Below, piece by piece: positions 58,468-64,000 of a stretch of 64,000 nt of DNA. Positions within the stretch are counted from its first letter, which is position 1. Each line of letters opens with the position of its first letter. The notes below the pieces were generated by a model. It did not search any database. It saw only the letters and a list, made by a program, of their open reading frames with translations, and was not told where the DNA came from. The position numbers were made by a program, and so were the translations under genes. The stretch covers positions 8,877,468-8,941,467 of the forward strand of contig NW_020312788.1 in the NCBI RefSeq assembly GCF_003265705.1, given 5' to 3'. The stretch comes from Callorhinus ursinus (Eukaryota > Chordata > Mammalia > Carnivora > Otariidae).

Positions 58468-61400
58468 CTATCTTTTTTTTTTAACATATGATGTATTATT
58501 TGTTTCAGAGGTACAGATCTGTGATTCAACAGTCTCACACAATTCACAGTGTTCACCATAGCACATGCCCTCCCCAATGTCTATCACCCAGCCACCCCAT
58601 CCCTCCCACCTCCCACCACTCCAGCAACCCTCAGTTTGTTTGCTGAGATTAAGAATTCCTCTTATCAGTGAGATTATATACATGTCTTTCTCTGATTGAC
58701 TTATTTCACTCAGCCTAAAACCCTCCAGTTCTATCCATGTCATTCCAAATGGCAAGATTTCATTCCTTTTGATGGCTACATAATATTCCATTGTATATAT
58801 ATACCACCTCTTCTTTATCCATTCATCTGTCAATGGACATCGTGGCTCTTTCCATAGCTTGGCTATTGTGGACATTGCTGCTATAAACAGCGGGGTGCAC
58901 ATACCCCTTTGGGTCCCTATATTTGTATCTTTGGGGTAAATACCCAGTAGTACAATTGCTGGGTCATATGGTAGCTCTATTTTCAACTTTTTGAGGAACC
59001 TCCATACTGTTTTCCAGAGTGGCTGCACCAGCTTGCATTCCCACCAAGAGTGTAGGAGGGTACCCCTTTCTCCACAACCCCGCCAACATCTGTCACTTCC
59101 TGACTTATTAATTTTAGCCATTCTGACTGGTGTGAGGTGGTATCTCATTGAGATTTTGATTCGGATTTCCCTGATGCCGAACGATGTGGAGCACTTTTTC
59201 ATGTGTCTGTTGGCCATTTGGATGTCTTTGGAAAAATGTCTGCTCATGTCTTCTGCCCATTTCTTGATTGGATCATTTGTTCTTTGGGTGTTGAGTTTGA
59301 TAAGTTCTTTATAGATTTTGGATACTAGCCCTTTATCTGATATGTCATTTGCAAATATCTTCTCCCATTCTATAAGTTGTCTTTTCGTTTTGTTGACTGT
59401 TTCTTTTCCTATGCAAAAGCTTTTCATCCTGATGAAGTCCCAATAGCTCATTTTTGCCCTTGCTTCCCTTGTCTTTGGTGATGTTTCTATGAAGTTCCTA
59501 TGGCTGAGGTCAAAGAGGTAGCTGCCTATGTTCTCCCTTAGGATGTTGATGTACTCCTGTCTCACATTGAGGTCTTTCAACCATTTTGAGTCTGTTTTTG
59601 TGTGTGCTGTAAGGAAATGGTCCAGTTTCATTCTTCTGCATTTGGCTGTCCAATTTTCCCAACACCATTTGTTGAACAGACTGTCCTTTTTTCATTGGAC
59701 ATTCCTTTCTGCTTTGTTGAAGATTAGTTGACCAGAGTTGAGGGTCAATTTCTGGGCTCTCAGTCTGTTTCATTGATCTATGTGTCTGTTTTTGTACCAG
59801 TACCATACTGTCTTGATGATGACAGCTCTGTAATAGAGCTGGAAGCCCGGAATTGTGATGCCACCAGCTTTGCTTTTCTTTTTCAACATTCCTCTGGCTA
59901 TTCGGGGACTTTTCTGGTTCCATACAAATTTTAGGATGATTTGTTCCATTTCTTTGAAAAAAGTGGATGGTATTTTGATAGGGATTGCTTTAAATGTGCA
60001 GATTGCTCTAGGTAACATTGACATCTTCACAATATTTGTTCTTCCAATCCATGAGCATGGAACGTTTTTCCATTTCTTTGTGTCTTCCTCAATTTCTTTC
60101 ATGAGTATTTTATAGTTTTCTGAGTACAGATTCTTTGCCTCTTTGGTTAGATTTATTCTTAGGTATCTTATGGTTTTGGGTGCAATTGTAAATGGGATCG
60201 ACTCCTTAATTTCTCTTTCTTCTGTCTTGTTGTTGGTGTATAGGAATGCCATTGATTTCTGTGCATTGATTTTATATCCTGCCACTACTGAATTCCTGTA
60301 TGAGTTCTAGCAGTTTTGGGGTGGAGTCTTTTGAGTTTTCCACATAAAGTGTCATACCATCTGCAAAGAGTGAGAATTTGACTTCTTCTTTGCCAATTTG
60401 GATGCTTTTTGTTTCTTTTTGTTGTCTGATTGCTGGGGCTAGGACTTCTAGTACTATGTTGAATAGCAGTGGTGATAGTGGACATCCCTGGATGTTCCTG
60501 ACCTTAGGCGAAAGCTCTCAGTTTTTCCCCATTGAGAATGATATTCACTGTGGGTTTTCCATAGATGGCTTTTATGATATCGAGGTATGTCATATCCCTA
60601 TACTCTGAGGAGTTTTGATCAAGAATGGATGCTGTACTTTGCCAGATGCTTTTTCTGCATCTATTGAGAGGATCATATGGTTCTTGTTCTTTCCTTGATT
60701 AATGTATTGTTTCACATTGATTGATTTGCGGATGTTGAACCAACCTTGCAGCCCAGGAATAAATCCCACTTGTTCGTGGTGAATAATCCTTTTAATGTTC
60801 TGTTGGATCCTATTGACTAGAATTTTGGTGAGAATTTTTACATCCATGTTCATCAAGGATATTGGTCTGTAATTCTCCTTTTTGATGGGGTCTTTGTCTG
60901 GTTTGGGGATCAAGGTAATGGTGGTCTCATAAAACGAGTTTGGAAGTTTTCCTTCCATTTCTATTTTTTGGAACAGTTTTAGAAGAACAGGTATTAATTC
61001 TTCTTGAAATGTTTGGTGGAATTCCCCTGGGAAGCCATCTGGCGCTGGGCTTTTGTTTGTTGGTAGATTTTTGATGACTGCTTCAATTTCCTTAGTGGTT
61101 ATAGGTCTGTTCAGGTTTTCTATTTCTTCCTGGTTCAGTTTTGGTAGTTGATACATCTGTAGGAATGCATCCATTTCTTCCAGATTATCTAATGTGCTTG
61201 CATATAGTTGCTCATAATATGTTCTTATAATTGTTTGTATTTATTTGGTGTTGGTTGTGATCTCTCTTCTTTCATTCATGATTTTATTTATTTGGGTCAT
61301 TTCTCTTTTCTTTTGGATAAGTCAGGCCAGGCGTTTATCAATCTTATTAATTCTTTCAAAGAACCATCTCCTAGTTTTGTTGATCTGTTCTACTGTTCTT

Positions 61401-62451
61401 TTGGTTTCTATTTCATTGATTTCTGCTCTGATCTTTATTGTTTCTCTTCTTCTGCTGGGTTTAGGCTTTATTTGCTGTTCCTCCTCCAGCTCCTTTAGGT
61501 GTAGGGTTAGATTGTGTATTTGAGACCTTTCTTGTTTCTTGAGAAAGGCTTCTATTGCTATATATTTCCTCTTAGGACTGCCTTTGCTGCATCCCAAAGA
61601 TTTTGAACAGTTGTGTTTTCATTTTCATTGGTTTCCATGAATTTTTAAATTCTTCTTTAATTTCCTGGTTGACCCACTCATTCTTTAGTAGGATGCTCTT
61701 TAGCCTCCGGTACTTGAGTTTTTTCTGACTTTCCTCTTGTGATTGAGTTCTAATTTCAAAGCACTGTGGTCTGAAAATATGCAGGGAATGATCCCAATCT
61801 TTTGGTACCAGTTGGGATCTGATTTGTGATCTAGGATGTGATCTATTCTGGAGAATGTTCCATGGGCACTAGAGAAGAATGTGTATTCTGTTGCTTTGGG
61901 ATGGAATGTTCCGAATATAACTGTGAAGTCCATTTGGTCCAGTGTGTTATTTAAAGCCTTTATTTTCTTGTTGATCTTTTGCTTAGATGATCTGTCATTT
62001 CATTGAGGGGGGTGTTAAAGTCCCCTACTATTATTGTATTGTTGTTGATGTGTTCCTTTGCTTTTCTTATTAATTGGCTTATATAACTGGTTGCTCCCAT
62101 GTTAGGGGCCTAGATATTTGCAATTGTTAGACCTTCTTATTGGATAGACCCTTTAAGTAGGATTCAGTGTCCTTCCTCATCTCTTATTATAATCTTTTGT
62201 TTAAAATCTAATTTGTCTGATATAAGGATTGCCACTCCAGGTTTCTTTTGGTGTCCATTAGCATGGTAAATGGTTTTCCACCCCCTCACTTTCAATCTGG
62301 AGGTGTCTTTGGCTCTAAAATGAGTCTCTTGCAGACAGCATAATGATGGGTCTTGTTTTTTTATCCAATCTGATAGCCTGTGTCTTTTGATTGCGGCATT
62401 TAGCCCATTTACATTCAGGGTAACTATTGAAAGATATGAATTTAGTGCCAT
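58468..62451 (-). pseudogene. LINE-1 ORF2 (endonuclease/reverse transcriptase), multiply broken
   Basis: Starts at 62451 with an EN-like N-terminus (LSIVTLNVNGLNAAIKRHRL, then …CCLQETHF). EN continues at 61933-61700 (MDFTVIFGTFHPKATEYTFF). The RT fingers are at 61174-60590 ([37 protein letters not shown]). RT and thumb follow in 60485-59770, and the C-terminal region with its cysteine stretch is the longest uninterrupted frame, 59631-58468 (387 codons). At least six frame changes or stops separate these pieces. The RT motif C reads FADG rather than the family FADD (codon at 60356-60358), so catalysis would be lost even without the frameshifts. L1 ORF2 normally encodes about 1,275 residues. 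Confidence 0.9.
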
Positions 62452-62851
62452 TGTATTGCCTGTAAGGTGACTCTTACTGTATATTGTCTGTGTTCCTTTC
62501 TGGTCTATGTTACTTTTAGGCTCTCTCTTTGCTTAGAGGACCTCTTTCAATATTTCTTGTAGGGCTGGTTTCTGTTTGCAAATTCCCTTAGTTTTTGTTT
62601 GTCCTGGAAGTTTTTATCTCTCCTTCTATTTTCAATGATAGCCTAGCTGGATATAGTATTCTTGGCTGCATATTTTTCTCATTTAGTGCTCTGAATGTAT
62701 CATGCCAGTCCTTTCTGGCCTGCCAGGTCTCTGTGGATAGGTCTGTTGCCAATCTAATGTTTCTACCATTTTAGGTTACAGATCTCTTCTCCTGAGCTGC
62801 TTTCAGGATTTTCTCTTTTTCTCTGACACTTGTGAGTTTTACTATTAGATG

Positions 62852-63427
62852 TCAGGGTGTTGACCTATTTTTATTGATTTTAAGAGGCATTCTCTGTGCC
62901 TCCTGGATTTTGATGCCTGTTTCCTTCCCCGAATTAAGGAAGTTCTCTGCTATAATTTGCTCCAATATACCTTCTGCCCCTCTCTCTCTTTCTTCTTCTC
63001 CTGGGAACCCAATTATTCTAATATTGTTTTGTCTTATGGTATCACTTATCTCTCGAATTCTGCCCTCGTTATGCAGTAGTTGTTTATCTCTCTTTTTCTC
63101 AGCTTCTTTATTTTCCATCATTTGGTCTTCTATATCACTAATTCTCTCTTCTGCCTCATTTATCCTAGCAGTTAGAGCCTCCATTTTTTATTGCACCTCA
63201 TTAATAGCCTTTTTGATTTCGACTTGGCTAGATTTTAGTTCTTTTATTTCTCCAGAAAGGGTTTCTTTATTATCTTCCATGCTTTTTTCAAGTCCAGCTA
63301 GTATCTTTAATATCGTCATTCTGAACTCTAGTTCCAACATCTTACTAATGTCCATATTAATTAGGTCCCTGGCAGTCAGTACTGCCTCTTGTTCTGTTTT
63401 TTGAGGTGATTTTTTCCATCTTGTCAT
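62852..63427 (-). pseudogene. LINE-1 ORF1 (RNA-binding protein), broken
   Basis: 63427-63188 encodes an N-terminal part (MTRWKKSPQKTEQEAVLTAR, then a heptad-rich stretch KSMEDNKETLSGEIKELKS). After one in-frame stop the same frame continues 63184-62852 with coiled coil (MEALTARINEAEERISDIED) and the start of the RRM (NNIRIIGFPGEEE). It then ends before the C-terminal domain. ORF1p is the trimeric nucleic-acid-binding protein of L1 particles. This copy is non-functional. Confidence 0.88.
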
Positions 63428-63947
63428 TTTGTCCAGAGGAGAATAGATGAATGAGAGAACAAAATGCTAACAGGGTAACAATGACCCTAGAAAAATAGAC
63501 ACTAAACAAATCAGAAGAGACCTGAAACTGGGGGAAAAGAAAGGGAAAGAAAAAAAAAGATAAAAAAAACAAAAAACAGAATATGATCAAATATGATCAG
63601 GCTGGTGCATAGATCAGTGCCACACACTAGATTTTAGGCGTATTTTGGTCTGTTAGAAGAAAGTGCCTCCCAAAACTTTAAGGAAAGAAAAACTTATATA
63701 TGTACAAAAATAAGGGGAAATACGATGAAGGGATGGAATATGACTGTAAAGATGAAAATTACAAAAGATTTTATAAAAGGAATTGATAAGATAACAAGTT
63801 GGATGAAAAAAGAAAGAAGAGGAATTTTAAAAAAAGGCAGGGGGAGAGAATGTGATCAGGCAGGAGACTAGAAGAAAGCCATACACTAGAGATTTAGGGT
63901 ATATTTTGGTCTGTTAGAAGAAACTCTATCCCAAAATTTTAAAAAGA

Positions 63948-63949
<2 letters not shown>

Positions 63950-64000
<51 letters not shown>
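63950..64000. repeat. (TA)n microsatellite at window edge
   Basis: About 21 TA units followed by TGTATATA; continues beyond the window. Confidence 0.9.

Larger units (their letters stand above)
58201..63950 (-). mobile_element. Near-full-length, inactive carnivore LINE-1
   Basis: The 3' end lies at about 58201-58250 (T-rich, then 'ttaatcaccatacattacatcatta') and the element runs leftward in sense. It has a 3'UTR to about 58470, broken ORF2 58468-62451, an inter-ORF and ORF1 region 62852-63427, and a 5'UTR with a tandemly repeated unit (63595 and 63853 starts) up to the TA array. It is inserted in the tail of the older plus-strand L1. It is in the same orientation as SLC4A10. Confidence 0.9.
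55614..64000 (-). other. SLC4A10: SLC4A10 intron (partial), mostly LINE-1
   Basis: About 750 bases of unique sequence (55614-56365) precede an internally deleted plus-strand L1 (about 56366-58200) carrying a SINE, then a near-full-length minus-strand L1 (about 58201 to beyond 63950) and a TA array. The upstream SLC4A10 exon is not in the window. Confidence 0.75.

Noticed and set aside
62832..63404. 190-codon plus-strand open frame
   Set aside because: Antisense of L1 ORF1; its Leu/Ile/Ser-rich composition comes from reading a Glu/Lys-rich coiled coil backwards.
1..64000. CRISPR arrays, operons, bacterial promoters or a new defence-type system
   Set aside because: The DNA is a carnivoran intron/exon landscape; all tandem arrays seen are microsatellites and all long frames are LINE-derived.

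Overview
This is mammalian nuclear DNA from a carnivoran. At least eleven tRNA-derived CAN SINEs (head GGCGCCTGGGTGGCTCAG, pyrimidine-rich middle, AATAAA-type A-rich tail) and several L1 copies with the carnivore 3' end (conserved block around 'TGATGTAGTGTTCCATGATT') are present. The SINE and L1 variants look caniform, probably arctoid (bear, pinniped or mustelid type), but the species cannot be fixed from sequence reading alone.

The only cellular protein-coding gene I can support is SLC4A10 (NCBE/NBCn2, a sodium-driven electroneutral bicarbonate transporter), lying on the minus strand across the whole window. Ten consecutive internal exons were placed to the base. In transcript order they are 55613-55425, 45788-45697, 44735-44646 (a 90-bp cassette), 39613-39456, 36170-36083, 27643-27497, 17825-17725, 14477-14303, 13718-13585 and 13186-12941. 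All have AG/GT borders, the phases match at every junction, and they total 1420 coding bases. They encode most of the cytoplasmic Band-3-like domain, the variable regulatory linker, and the first transmembrane segments including the TM3 substrate-site region. Upstream exons lie beyond base 64000 and the remaining membrane and C-terminal exons lie to the left of base 1.

Everything else is intron. Region by region: 1-12940 is a partial intron with a SINE, MIRs, an L2 end and a 2-kb degraded L1. 12941-17825 holds four closely spaced exons. 17826-27496 is repeat-rich (three SINEs, two L1 pieces, an old composite repeat, a solo LTR). 27644-45696 holds two nested or old LTR/L1 insertions, three SINEs and four exons including the cassette. 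45789-55424 is a long AT-rich intron with a retrocopy-like 3' end, a SINE-split DNA transposon and small insertions. 55614-64000 is almost entirely LINE-1: an internally deleted older copy on the plus strand, split by a SINE, abutting a near-full-length but dead L1 on the minus strand.

The most useful points are about splicing: a NAGNAG tandem acceptor that can add or drop one alanine, and a 30-residue cassette exon with a weak acceptor and an upstream TGCATG (RBFOX-type) element. I found no new multi-gene system. The remaining observations are perfect hairpins, nested insertions and small RNA-like fragments.
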